A stretch of DNA of 30,442 bases from JAGLQA01 sp023135565 (GTDB taxonomy: Bacteria; Acidobacteriota; Aminicenantia; UBA2199), in NCBI GenBank assembly GCA_030639305.1, contig DAOWCY010000071.1, positions 1 through 30,442 on the forward strand. The letters run 5' to 3'. The translations under genes were made by a program, and so were the position numbers. This document shows positions 21,358 through 29,439 of the stretch, in pieces. The first letter of the stretch is position 1. Each line of letters starts with the position of its first letter. A model generated the notes under the pieces. That model was not told the DNA's origin and searched no databases. It saw only the letters and a list, made by a program, of their open reading frames with translations.

Positions 21358-22635
21358 GAAAGATTTTGCCAAATTGATCGCGGCTTTTACATCGTCGCTC
21401 ATAGAGGAGTAATTCCAGGTGGCGAACCTGCCGGTAGAATACACGCCGTTTTCTTCGAGAGTTTTTAGCGCGGCGGGCACCGTGTCCCGCCACTGCTTAT
21501 CGAAAAGCACATAAGAAACCGGTATCGAGCGGGGATCAAAATAAACGATCTCCTCTTTGTTTTCGATAAATTTTAGTTTTTTCAGGGTAAACAGGATTTC
21601 TTCAAACAGGGCGTCTTTGTCTATGGGTTTGCGGGCGTCTACTGTTTTTTCTAAATAAGAGACGGGGACGTTCTGCACATGCAGCGGGTAAAAACCGGCC
21701 CGGTAAAAAGGAAATTGTTCTTCAGGCAAATACACCCAGTGCAGCCGTTTTCTCCGTTTTTTTAATACTACGTTGGATACCAGGGTGGAGATGTTTTGCA
21801 AATTTTGGTAGGGAGGAAACCTGTCCGGCTGCTCGATGATCTTCAAAAGATTCTTCAGGGGCATGGTGTTGATGATATATTCGTAATCATAGGTGGAGTT
21901 TTTTGTCCTGAGTTTTTTTTTGTCTAAGTCGATTTCGATGACTTCTTCGTTTAGTTTTATTTTGCCTCCGGGGGTGCGGTGCACCCTCCCTCTTAACCTG
22001 CCGGAAGCGTTTTGGGAAAACCCCGCGGCGTAAGATTCCATGAAACCGCGCAAGGAATTTCGCGGGTAATAAAACACCGGGTTATAACCGGCGGAGACAA
22101 ACTTCTTGCCCGCGGCTCCGGCAGCGGCGCTCTCTTTGTCCGGCACGGGAATACTGCCTTTGTCCATGTTGGCGGCCAAATCCCGCAGGCTTATATTATA
22201 GTATTTGCCCAGAAAAGGCTTGAAAAAAAAGTCAAAAAGCGCTTCACCAAAACTATCCAGTAAATATTCTTCCAGGTTCCCGGTCCTGATTTCTCTCCGC
22301 TGGAGAATGCCTTGCAGCAAGGTTTTACGCAGCGGCGCGGGCAGGTAGTAGAGATGATACTGCAGCGGGAAAGGGATATAACGGTCTAAAGCGAAAACCC
22401 GGCTCTGCCGCTTAAACTCTTTGAATACGGCAAATTCATCTAAGTAGGTTTTAATCTCCGCTTTGTCTTGAAAATGGAAATAATGACCGCCGAAATCAAA
22501 CCGATAACCGCCTTCAGACAGGTATTGTGTAGAAAGGCCGCCGCAATAATTTTCTTTTTCCAGGATGAGATATTCCCTGTCCAGGTTGTTGGCGATAGTC
22601 AACCCGGAAATCCCGGCTCCGATAATGATAATCAT
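21313..22635 (-). CDS. FAD-dependent oxidoreductase, protoporphyrinogen-oxidase/amine-oxidase-like
   Basis: A 440-residue protein. IIIIGAGISGLTIANNL is the FAD dinucleotide loop, followed by LEKENYCGG. The general pattern (FDFGGHYFHF; ..INTMPL..; STGRFATWNYSSMSDDV near the end) fits the NAD(P)-binding, amine-oxidase-like proteins common in surface polysaccharide clusters, distant from UDP-galactopyranose mutase. The substrate is unknown. I start at ATG 22635 with AAGGA upstream; the 34 codons before it are repeat sequence. The last residues, SGGPAGGQTFEKV, are encoded by the repeat copy on this strand. Confidence 0.75.
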   Translation of the reverse strand: MIIIIGAGISGLTIANNLDREYLILEKENYCGGLSTQYLSEGGYRFDFGGHYFHFQDKAEIKTYLDEFAVFKEFKRQSRVFALDRYIPFPLQYHLYYLPAPLRKTLLQGILQRREIRTGNLEEYLLDSFGEALFDFFFKPFLGKYYNISLRDLAANMDKGSIPVPDKESAAAGAAGKKFVSAGYNPVFYYPRNSLRGFMESYAAGFSQNASGRLRGRVHRTPGGKIKLNEEVIEIDLDKKKLRTKNSTYDYEYIINTMPLKNLLKIIEQPDRFPPYQNLQNISTLVSNVVLKKRRKRLHWVYLPEEQFPFYRAGFYPLHVQNVPVSYLEKTVDARKPIDKDALFEEILFTLKKLKFIENKEEIVYFDPRSIPVSYVLFDKQWRDTVPAALKTLEENGVYSTGRFATWNYSSMSDDVKAAINLAKSFASGGPAGGQTFEKV

Positions 22636-22644
22636 TTTTTTCCT

Positions 22645-22818
22645 TTGCCTCCGGCGGCCCCACGCGTGTGGGGTGGCGTTAAGCCGCTGCGCGGCAGGTC
22701 CCTGCCGGGGGCTAAACTTTTGAAAAAGTTTAATCAAAACTTTTTATAATTTAAAATCAAAGGCGCTCACACGCTGCTTCTTGCGGCGAAGCCGCTTATT
22801 GCTCCCCCGCGCAGTGGG
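22645..22818. repeat. Intergenic modular repeat, copy 9, with nested module
   Basis: The GC hairpin of the repeat is split. After CCTCCGGCGGCCC comes a hairpin module (CACGCGTGTGGGGTGGCGTT, then AAGCCGCTGCGCGGC). The interrupted sequence then resumes as CCTGCCGGGGGC and runs into the AT dyad and the AGGCGCTCACACGCTGC tail. The extra sequence is 42 bases long. Confidence 0.85.
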
Positions 22819-22845
22819 CCAAAACTTTTCTTACATTATTTGTTT

Positions 22846-23865
22846 TTATCGGTTGCGGACGCCGTCCGCCATTTTTACTTTTGAGAGGAAGATGCCGAAT
22901 AATGCGAAAAAAAACACGATCAACACGGTCGTTACGATAGTGACGATGGGAGAAGTATAGAAATTTACTATCACCACGGTTGACAGCGCCATTTGTATAG
23001 CGATAACGATAGAAACGGTTTTGGCCGCGGAAAGGCCGTATTTTTTTTTCAGCCTGAGCGCAAAATGGTCCGGGCTGCCGAAAAAAGGCGATTTTTTTTG
23101 CAAAATCCTTAAGATCATAACATAGAGCATGTCGAAAATAGGCACGGCCAGCACCAAAGAACCGGAAATAAAAGCCACATCGTTGTACCTGCTGTAATCG
23201 CACCAGATGGTCAGGGCGCCCACCACCAACCCGATAAACATACTGCCGGCATCACCCAGATAGATTTTTGCCGGTTCCCAGTTGAACTTGAGGAATCCCA
23301 ACAGGGCGGCGGTTAGACTCAATGAAAGAATCGAGATCACAAAATTGTCGTTATATAAAGAGATAATAAATATGGTGATGCAGCAGAACATGGCCACGGA
23401 AGCGGCCATGCCGTCCATGATGTCGATAATATTGAAAGCATTGATAATAGCCAGGATCCAGATAAACGAGAGGATGGCGTTTAACCAGCCGGGCAGGAAC
23501 AGTAAACTAATGCGGATGCCGCTTTTGATGAGGATATAGGTAGCAACCACCTGGAAGAGAAATTTTATGCCGGGGGTTAAGGCTTTTAAATCGTCGAATA
23601 ACCCGACAATCAAAACAATAGACCCGGCAAATAAAATCCCTAACAGTTCCCGGCTGAAAGGAAACAGGATGCCCACCGGGGAAATAAAAGCAAAATAGAT
23701 AATCACCCCGCCCATGTAAGGTACCGGTTCTTTTTGTTTTTTTAAAGCGCCGTCGGGGGTGTCGAGTAAATTATAGCGAAAGGCCACTTTGCGGGCCACG
23801 GGCGTACCGTAAATAGTCAACAAGAAAGCCAAAACAAAAGATAGTACTAATATTATTTCATTCAT
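22846..23865 (-). CDS. MraY/WecA-family sugar-phosphate transferase
   Basis: A 339-residue protein with about ten membrane helices. GLFDDLK (Asp91, Asp92), NAFNIIDIMDG (about 141-151), YLGDAGSMFIG (about 204-214) and SPDHFALRL are the catalytic and substrate motifs of the polyprenyl-phosphate sugar-1-phosphate transferases. It would move a sugar-phosphate (GlcNAc-type in WecA) onto undecaprenyl phosphate at the cytoplasmic face, the first step of a surface glycan. The start overlaps the upstream glycosyltransferase gene by eight bases. Confidence 0.88.
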   Translation of the reverse strand: MNEIILVLSFVLAFLLTIYGTPVARKVAFRYNLLDTPDGALKKQKEPVPYMGGVIIYFAFISPVGILFPFSRELLGILFAGSIVLIVGLFDDLKALTPGIKFLFQVVATYILIKSGIRISLLFLPGWLNAILSFIWILAIINAFNIIDIMDGMAASVAMFCCITIFIISLYNDNFVISILSLSLTAALLGFLKFNWEPAKIYLGDAGSMFIGLVVGALTIWCDYSRYNDVAFISGSLVLAVPIFDMLYVMILRILQKKSPFFGSPDHFALRLKKKYGLSAAKTVSIVIAIQMALSTVVIVNFYTSPIVTIVTTVLIVFFFALFGIFLSKVKMADGVRNR

Positions 23866-24856
23866 TATTTTTCCCGGTTACATCCGCAGCGGATGTGGAC
23901 GCAGCTTGTTTTTGCTCGATCCGCTGCTTAATTATCCGACGTTTTTTAAAGGCTTTTTTTATGTAGTGTGTCGATCTCATCAACTTAATTATAATTTTTG
24001 GGGCGCTTAATGTCAACAACCCCACCCAAACAATATCTTTGAAAATAATAAAAGGGATTGCCCCATAAAACCTTTTGAAGCGGAAATTCTTAATCAAAGT
24101 GAGATAGCGATTCTTAACTAAGTGGTATTTTATGACCGGGCTCCTACTCAGAGCCAGGGAAAAACGCGACAGGAAATTCCTTTTTAAAGTGGCGCTGCGA
24201 AAATGATAAACCACTACTTCGGGATAAAAGATGGTTTTTAGACCTAAGAGGTTCGCCCGCCAACCGATATCGAAATCTTCCCAGAAAATATAAAAATCTT
24301 CATCGTAATAATCTTCGCCTATCTTTAACTTTTCCAGCGCCTCCATCCTGAATACGGTGGCTGCGCCGCACACGGAAAATACCGGCCCTTCCTGCACCGG
24401 CACAGCGGCCGCGGGCTTATTGAAACCGATCTCCCGCGGGTACAGCGCCCGGGAAAAAGTCTGACCCGCGGAATCGACGGTTTTCCCGTCAAACCTTAAA
24501 ATTAAAGGAGAAAGCAGGGCGATTTCTTTATCGCTTTTGAATTTTTCTATTATTTTTTTATTAAAATCCATCTCTAAGAAGATATCGGCATTTGCCACTA
24601 AGAGCAAACCGGCCCGGTTTTTTTTGATGCCGATGTTGGCCCCGGCTGCATACCCGCTGTTATAATCTAACGCTATTTTTAAAACCTGGGGGTGCCGGCG
24701 GGCGTATCTCCCTATTATTTTTACCGAGTCATCGGTGGAGTTGTTATCCACTACGATAATTTGTTTAAACTTAACGCTTTGGTTGACTAATGAGTCTAAG
24801 TTCCTTTTTAGGAACTTTTCCGAATTGTAACTGATTACCACTACCGATATTTGCAT
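23858..24856 (-). CDS. Family 2 glycosyltransferase
   Basis: A 332-residue GT-A enzyme. ISVVVISYNSEKFLKRNLDSL is the nucleotide-sugar fold start, VVDNNSTDDS follows, and ANADIFL (about 90) contains the metal-binding DxD-like Asp. EDFDIGWRA is the acceptor-side motif seen in rhamnosyltransferase-like (WbbL-type) members. A basic C-terminal part with a hydrophobic segment (about 265-285) suggests membrane association. It probably extends the lipid-linked sugar made by the adjacent WecA-like protein. No clear ribosome-binding site precedes the ATG. Confidence 0.85.
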   Translation of the reverse strand: MQISVVVISYNSEKFLKRNLDSLVNQSVKFKQIIVVDNNSTDDSVKIIGRYARRHPQVLKIALDYNSGYAAGANIGIKKNRAGLLLVANADIFLEMDFNKKIIEKFKSDKEIALLSPLILRFDGKTVDSAGQTFSRALYPREIGFNKPAAAVPVQEGPVFSVCGAATVFRMEALEKLKIGEDYYDEDFYIFWEDFDIGWRANLLGLKTIFYPEVVVYHFRSATLKRNFLSRFSLALSRSPVIKYHLVKNRYLTLIKNFRFKRFYGAIPFIIFKDIVWVGLLTLSAPKIIIKLMRSTHYIKKAFKKRRIIKQRIEQKQAASTSAADVTGKNNE

Positions 24857-25006
24857 GTGAGCTATTGCTGCCCGTGAGGGACTTTTAGTTACCGGGAAAA
24901 GTTAAGAATGGCCCGGGTCCGGAAAACTGCCGGCGAACTCCGGGAGCCTATGAACTCTTCCTCAACCTGTGGGGGCTTCTCGATCTTCTCCCGGGATATA
25001 CTCCAA

Positions 25007-26188
25007 CTAAAGCATCCCTATGGCTTTTCCGCCTTCATAAAAACCTTTCAGCATGAACTCCAGGTCTTCGTCGGTATGGGTGGCTGTAAAAGAAGTCCTG
25101 ATACAGGCGTCTTCCGCCGGCACTGCCGGGGCAATAACCGGGTTGGTAAAGATACCGAAATTCCGTAAGAATTTCCACAGCATAAAGGTTTTTTCTAAGT
25201 CCCTGATAAACACGGGGATGATGGGGGTTTCTGTATCGCCGGTATGGTAGCCCATTTTGGTGAGTTCTTCATTCATATTCCTGGAGATTTCCCACAGCCG
25301 TTCTCTTCGTTCCGGCTCGTTTTTGATGATCTCCAGCGCCTTGCGAGCTGCCCCTAATGAAGCAGGGGTTATGGAGGCCGAAAATATAAAGGCCCTGGCA
25401 TGATGACGTAAGTAGTCGATTATTTTTCTTTTTCCCACCACGTAACCGCCTAAGGAGGCAAAGGATTTGGAGAAGGTAGTCATAATCAAATCAACGCTGT
25501 TCTCTAAACCGAAATGTTCCGCCGTACCGCGGCCTCCTTTACCCATCACGCCGACACCGTGGGCATCATCCACCATAACTTTAGCGTCGAATTTTTTGGC
25601 AAGTTTAACGATTCCCGGCAGGTTGGACAGGTCGCCTTCCATGCTGAAAACTCCATCGACTATGATTATTTTGCCCTTATTTTTGGGCAGCGTTTTCAAT
25701 TTATCTTCCAGGTTCTGCATATCGTTATGTCTAAATTTAACCACCTCGGCAAAGGAGAGTCTGACGGAGTCCATAATGGAAGCGTGCACCATCTTGTCGA
25801 TGACAATGATATCGTTCCTGCCGGCAATGGCGGAAATAGTACCGAGATTCGTCTGGAATCCGGTGGAGAATATCAACGCCTCTTCTTTGCCCATAAATTC
25901 GGCAATTTCTTTCTCGAACTCCACGTGAAGCGAATAGGTGCCGTTTAAAAACCTGGACCCGCAGGTGGAACTCCCGTATGTCTGGGTGGCTTCAGTGGCT
26001 GCGTCTTTTATGCGCTGATCGTCGAATAATCCTAAGTAATTATTGGAACCCACCATTAATATTTTTTTCCCCTCTACCCAAACGTAGTTACCTTCGACTT
26101 TTTCAATTTCGGTAAAATAAGGGTAGATACCCATTTCCCTGGCTTCGTCCGCCCTGGTGAAATTGTAGCACTTTTTAAAAATATCCAT
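25007..26188 (-). CDS. Alpha-oxoamine synthase family PLP enzyme
   Basis: A 393-residue enzyme of the AONS/KBL/serine palmitoyltransferase family. It has the glycine-rich SSTCGSRFLNGT, the cofactor-stacking His135 (MVHAS), VDDAHGVG (Asp207, His210) and the Schiff-base Lys241 in TTFSKSFASLGG. It condenses an amino acid with an acyl-CoA. Length and order match the family. The long pre-domain start (KKCYNFTRADEAREMGIYPYFTEIE) resembles serine-palmitoyltransferase-like or CqsA-like members more than BioF, but the substrate cannot be assigned. I start at ATG 26188, with GGAG eight bases upstream. Proximity to surface-glycan genes suggests a lipid role. Confidence 0.82.
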   Translation of the reverse strand: MDIFKKCYNFTRADEAREMGIYPYFTEIEKVEGNYVWVEGKKILMVGSNNYLGLFDDQRIKDAATEATQTYGSSTCGSRFLNGTYSLHVEFEKEIAEFMGKEEALIFSTGFQTNLGTISAIAGRNDIIVIDKMVHASIMDSVRLSFAEVVKFRHNDMQNLEDKLKTLPKNKGKIIIVDGVFSMEGDLSNLPGIVKLAKKFDAKVMVDDAHGVGVMGKGGRGTAEHFGLENSVDLIMTTFSKSFASLGGYVVGKRKIIDYLRHHARAFIFSASITPASLGAARKALEIIKNEPERRERLWEISRNMNEELTKMGYHTGDTETPIIPVFIRDLEKTFMLWKFLRNFGIFTNPVIAPAVPAEDACIRTSFTATHTDEDLEFMLKGFYEGGKAIGML

Positions 26189-26241
26189 ATAATTCACTCC
26201 AGATTGTTTTGTTTAACATTTTTCAAATCTGACAAAAAACA

Positions 26242-26721
26242 TTACTTCTTTTTTAATTTATTGTTTTTCCTCGAGAAAAAATTTACATTAAAAGGCTGGT
26301 GGGTTTTTAAGGACCAATTGTCTTTAAAAACCGCGGTAAAAACGACTTCCCCACTAATATTTATTCTCCCGATAAGAGCGGAATCATTGACTTTGAAACT
26401 GATTTCGTTCTCTTTCTCTAAGTCTAAGAATACCGTATCGTTTTCCTCTTTTGTCTCGAAATTGAGTTCAGAGGCGGTAAAAAAGAGTTTGGAGAAAGTC
26501 AGGTTGTCGTTAGGGTTTAGTTTTATCATGAATTTGGGGTGAGTAGAAATCTTTATCCCGTTTTTTGGGACGATTTTGATAGACAGTACTCCCTCTTCTC
26601 CCTGCTTTATTTTCCCCGGGTTTACGTTGGTGTCGATCTTTAAGTAATCCTCTTTAGCAGAGATTCCGGTATGTAATACTACTATAACTGATATTATTAT
26701 AAAAAAAATTCTTTTTCGCAT
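26242..26721 (-). CDS. Small exported beta-rich protein
   Basis: A 159-residue protein with a signal peptide at 1-22 (basic MRKR, hydrophobic IIISVIVVL, ISA-K cleavage). The rest has the short alternating hydrophobic pattern of a beta-sandwich: INTNVNPGKIKQGEEGVLSI-like strands, then KVNDSALIGRINISGEVVFT. It is reminiscent of the N-terminal domain of DsbD, but it lacks cysteines and the membrane part, so I do not claim that function. A consensus promoter lies eight bases before the ATG and no ribosome-binding site is present, so translation may be leaderless. Confidence 0.65.
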   Translation of the reverse strand: MRKRIFFIIISVIVVLHTGISAKEDYLKIDTNVNPGKIKQGEEGVLSIKIVPKNGIKISTHPKFMIKLNPNDNLTFSKLFFTASELNFETKEENDTVFLDLEKENEISFKVNDSALIGRINISGEVVFTAVFKDNWSLKTHQPFNVNFFSRKNNKLKKK

Positions 26722-26729
26722 TAGCTGTT

Positions 26730-26758
26730 ATTATACTACATTTTGCGCTAAATGTCAA
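26730..26758 (-). promoter_or_regulatory. Consensus promoter of the small exported protein gene
   Basis: On the minus strand TTGACA, exactly 17 bases, TATAAT; both boxes are perfect. The ATG begins nine bases after the -10 box, so the mRNA would have only one or two leader bases. Confidence 0.8.
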
Positions 26759-26833
26759 TATCAATTGATGAGGAATTGCTGTAGAGCAACCAATATCAAG
26801 GTTTTTCCAACATCATGTGTTTGACCGGGGATT

Positions 26834-27005
26834 TGCCTCCGGCGGCCCTGTCGGGTGACGCCCCCATTGAATTTTTCGTTGGGGGCCAGCGGCATACCGC
26901 ACCTTCAAAAAAGTTTGAACAAAACTTTTTATGATTTAGAAGCAAAAGCGCTCACCCGCTGCCCCTGCTGCGAAGCAGCTTATCGCCCCCCCACGCGAGT
27001 GGGGC
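26834..27005. repeat. Intergenic modular repeat, copy 10, interrupted
   Basis: It begins TTGCCTCCGGCGGCCCTGTC, is interrupted by an insert (about 26865-26910), then resumes with an AT dyad (CAAAAAAGTTTGAACAAAAC), the AGCGCTCACCCGCTGCCCC tail and a hairpin module (GCTGCGAAGCAGC, CCCCACGCGAGTGGGG). The last module encodes the end of the D-serine-dehydratase-like gene. Confidence 0.8.
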
Positions 27006-28095
27006 TGATCTTAAAAAATGGCCGCAGCAGGTTGGCAGTCAAACAAGAATGAGCAGGCAAAATCATCAATATATCACCTATTTCCACCCGCTCAACAATA
27101 CTTCGTGAACCTTCGCTGGAAAAACCGGGAGCGGTTTTGATTACCCCGTGCTCCTGGGACAGCGAGCTCACGAAAGTGTCTTTTAGGCTCGGCCCCCAGG
27201 AAGAACCCCGGGGCAGCGCCACTAACCCGTATATTTTTTGACCTGCCCGGTTTACCACATAGTCTTTGGAGAGGTGTACCGCGCCGCCGTAAATCACTAA
27301 TTCATTCCTGCGGGCATGTTTGGCCACCACGGGACAGGCTGCGGCTGCGGCAATGTCTTCTTCTTTACAAGCGCCTAAGAAAAGTTGTATCACATCGTAA
27401 AAAACAAAATTACCGCACCTTATCTCATCGACTCCTTTAAAACTATCGGCGGTACTGCAAGTGGGGGTGTCGCCGATAGAGATTTCCATGCCGTCGAATC
27501 CTTTTTCTTTCAACCTGTCTCTTAAGGTATTCATTTTAGAAACCGTACTGTTATAGATTTCTTTTATGTTGGCGGTGGATTGGGCATCATAAGCATGCCC
27601 GGAGTGGGTGAGAAGCCCGGCAAAATCGAGCAGCGGGGTTTTTTCTATCGCTTTTATTAGGTCTGCCGCCGCCCCGGCTGCGTCCCAGGCAATGCCGGTG
27701 CGGTGATAGCCGGTGTCGATTTTGAGCCACAGTTTTGCTTTATGTTTTAGCTCTTTCGTCAGGAAAGAGACGGTCTCTTGTGCCTCTACCAGCAGGCCCA
27801 GATCGCTGCCGCGGCATAGACTGTTTATCTCCTCTATCTCTAATTTATTGACCGGGAAAGCAATGGTAATATCTTCCCAGCCCTGTTCCCGGAAATAGAG
27901 GGCCATCTCCACGGAGGAGACCGTGATGGCAGTGACGTCGGAATCCCTGAACCAGGAGCCGATTTCTCCCGATTGATGGGTTTTAAAATGCGGTCTAAAG
28001 CGGACGTTGTCTTTTTTGGCTTTGTTTGCCATGCGCTCGATATTTCGCAAAACTCTTTTTTTGTTTATGATTAGTGTGGGTCTTTTTATTTTCAT
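26980..28095 (-). CDS. D-serine dehydratase / D-threonine aldolase-like PLP enzyme
   Basis: A 371-residue fold-type III (alanine-racemase-like) enzyme. Lys38 in RPHFKTH is the Schiff-base lysine. WLKIDTGYHRTG is a barrel strand with a cofactor contact, GDTPTCS is the phosphate-binding loop region, and PAHSCLTANL near the C-terminus holds His349 and Cys351, the zinc ligands of eukaryotic-type D-serine dehydratases. It likely removes ammonia from a D-amino acid or cleaves a D-beta-hydroxy amino acid. AAGG precedes the ATG. The last eight residues (SPTRVGGR) come from a repeat copy and are identical to those of the metallophosphoesterase. Confidence 0.82.
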   Translation of the reverse strand: MKIKRPTLIINKKRVLRNIERMANKAKKDNVRFRPHFKTHQSGEIGSWFRDSDVTAITVSSVEMALYFREQGWEDITIAFPVNKLEIEEINSLCRGSDLGLLVEAQETVSFLTKELKHKAKLWLKIDTGYHRTGIAWDAAGAAADLIKAIEKTPLLDFAGLLTHSGHAYDAQSTANIKEIYNSTVSKMNTLRDRLKEKGFDGMEISIGDTPTCSTADSFKGVDEIRCGNFVFYDVIQLFLGACKEEDIAAAAACPVVAKHARRNELVIYGGAVHLSKDYVVNRAGQKIYGLVALPRGSSWGPSLKDTFVSSLSQEHGVIKTAPGFSSEGSRSIVERVEIGDILMILPAHSCLTANLLRPFFKISPTRVGGR

Positions 28096-28205
28096 AATGC
28101 CTTAAAGTTATCATTAAATCGAATAAATGTAAAGGGATCAAACGGTGCCGGGGGGGAATTTCCCACAAAGTAAGGTGGGGAATTAGGGTGAACGCACTGC
28201 GTTCC

Positions 28206-28237
28206 TCCGCTGTTTCGGCGTCCCCAACCAATAAGCC
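28206..28237. repeat. Partial repeat module
   Basis: GGCGTCCCCAACCAATAAGCCGCTTCGAGGC, close to the end of the nucleotidyltransferase gene at 6023-6045 (GGCGTCCCCAGCCAATAAGC). A palindrome GAACGCACTGCGTTC lies just before it at 28190-28204. The rest of this gap of about 240 bases has no gene that I can support. Confidence 0.6.
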
Positions 28238-28337
28238 GCTTCGAGGCACAAACCCGAAACCTGCCGCGGCACCCCGCAAGGTTTCCGGGTGTAATAAGAG
28301 CAGGAAGCCATCTTCAAATCTTTTCATTTTCTCCCGG

Positions 28338-28739
28338 TTATATTTCGATAAAGTCGGCGGTTATGATTTTCATGACGTTGAATTGATTATAAATCAAGTC
28401 TCTATTGTCTTCCAGTGTATTTATGTCTATATTGCCCTCGTCGTTGAATAGATTTGAAATGAATTCAGCGTTTTCGGGGTTTAGAAGCAGCAGCAGGGGC
28501 TTTATGATTTCAAATTCTTTTTTTATCTTGAAAACTTCTTTCACATCTTCTTGGTTACAGATAGTCAGCAGGTCATCGTTTACCTGAATTTTGTAAAATT
28601 CCAGCAGCGCTGTGTCATCCGCTTTCATCTTTTCCATGAAGCGGTGGATGTGGGTTAGGTTTTCCCAGGTGTTTGTGTCTGCCACTTCATCGTTAATATG
28701 GGCTTTTAGATCAATAGTAAGCCTGTAAATTTTCTCCAT
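28338..28739 (-). CDS. Uncharacterised acidic protein
   Basis: A 133-residue protein that I do not recognise. It is acidic and appears helical, starting MEKIYRLTIDLKAHINDEVAD, with a leucine-rich middle (FEIIKPLLLLLNPENAEFISNLF) and a C-terminal FNVMKIITADFIEI. It has no signal peptide or membrane segment. I start at ATG 28739 because GAGGAG lies just upstream. The reading frame stays open back to ATG 28877, which sits six bases after a consensus -10 box, so a longer, leaderless form of 179 residues cannot be excluded; its extra part looks non-coding (RGRLPQPQKTCSGGTRK). Confidence 0.55.
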   Translation of the reverse strand: MEKIYRLTIDLKAHINDEVADTNTWENLTHIHRFMEKMKADDTALLEFYKIQVNDDLLTICNQEDVKEVFKIKKEFEIIKPLLLLLNPENAEFISNLFNDEGNIDINTLEDNRDLIYNQFNVMKIITADFIEI

Positions 28740-28883
28740 TGTTCTTCTCCTCTTTTTTATCTTTAGTGTAAAATGTTTTCGTGTGCCTCCACTGCAGGTT
28801 TTTTGGGGCTGGGGCAGCCGGCCCCGGCATTTACAAATCACCGGCGTATCATAAGTGAAAGGGACAAAATAAATCATAGGCTA

Positions 28884-28912
28884 ATTATATTTTGTTTTTC
28901 AGTGAATGTCAA
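28884..28912 (-). promoter_or_regulatory. Consensus promoter of the uncharacterised acidic protein gene
   Basis: On the minus strand TTGACA, exactly 17 bases, TATAAT. Transcription would start near 28877, on an in-frame ATG, about 140 bases before the start with a ribosome-binding site. Confidence 0.8.
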
Positions 28913-28987
28913 GAGAAAAATTGCCTTTTTCCCAATTTTGTTTATCCTGCGGGTCAACAGAACCGGCAGCAGTGAACTGTAACGGTA

Positions 28988-29017
28988 TTGCCAACAATAC
29001 TACATTCATGATATAAT
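28988..29017 (+). promoter_or_regulatory. Promoter of the XRE regulator gene
   Basis: TTGCCA, an 18-base spacer and TATAAT. The ATG at 29016 overlaps the -10 box, which excludes it as the start codon. Confidence 0.65.
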
Positions 29018-29033
29018 GGTTTCCAGGTACGAA

Positions 29034-29438
29034 ATGATAAACAAAAGTGAAGTTGGCAGCCGTATTAGAGAAATAAGAAAAGCCTTAAACCAAATACAAA
29101 AGGACTTTGCGAAGGTTTTAGGTATATCCGGCCCGGCTTTATCGGACATAGAAACCGGCAAGAACTGGCCCGGGTTAGAAATCCTGGGAAAAATGGTAAA
29201 GAAATATAATATAGATATATATTATGTGTTATTCGGTGAAGGTGAGATGTTTATCGATCCCCTGGTTTCGTCGTCCCGGGGCTTGCGTGATATAGGTGTG
29301 AAAGACGCGGATGTGCGTGAATTTTTAGGATATTTCGGCAAATCCCGGATCGTGCAATTTGCAGTGATGCAGAAGTTCAGGGAACTGCTGTTCGAGAAGA
29401 AGGACCTCATCGAGGCCGAAACAGGAAACCGGGAATAA
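29034..29438 (+). CDS. XRE-family helix-turn-helix transcriptional regulator
   Basis: A 134-residue protein. Residues 6-60 form a Cro/CI-type helix-turn-helix: VGSRIREIRKALNQIQKDFA, then KVLGISGPALSDIETGKNWP, then LEILGKMVKKYNIDIYYVLFGEG. The C-terminal 65 residues are helical and probably dimerise. It lacks a peptidase domain. I chose ATG 29034 with AGGT upstream because the earlier ATG lies in the -10 box. It is divergent from the acidic protein gene and ends two bases before the convergent membrane protein gene; it might regulate one of them. Confidence 0.85.
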   Translation: MINKSEVGSRIREIRKALNQIQKDFAKVLGISGPALSDIETGKNWPGLEILGKMVKKYNIDIYYVLFGEGEMFIDPLVSSSRGLRDIGVKDADVREFLGYFGKSRIVQFAVMQKFRELLFEKKDLIEAETGNRE

Positions 29439-29439
29439 T

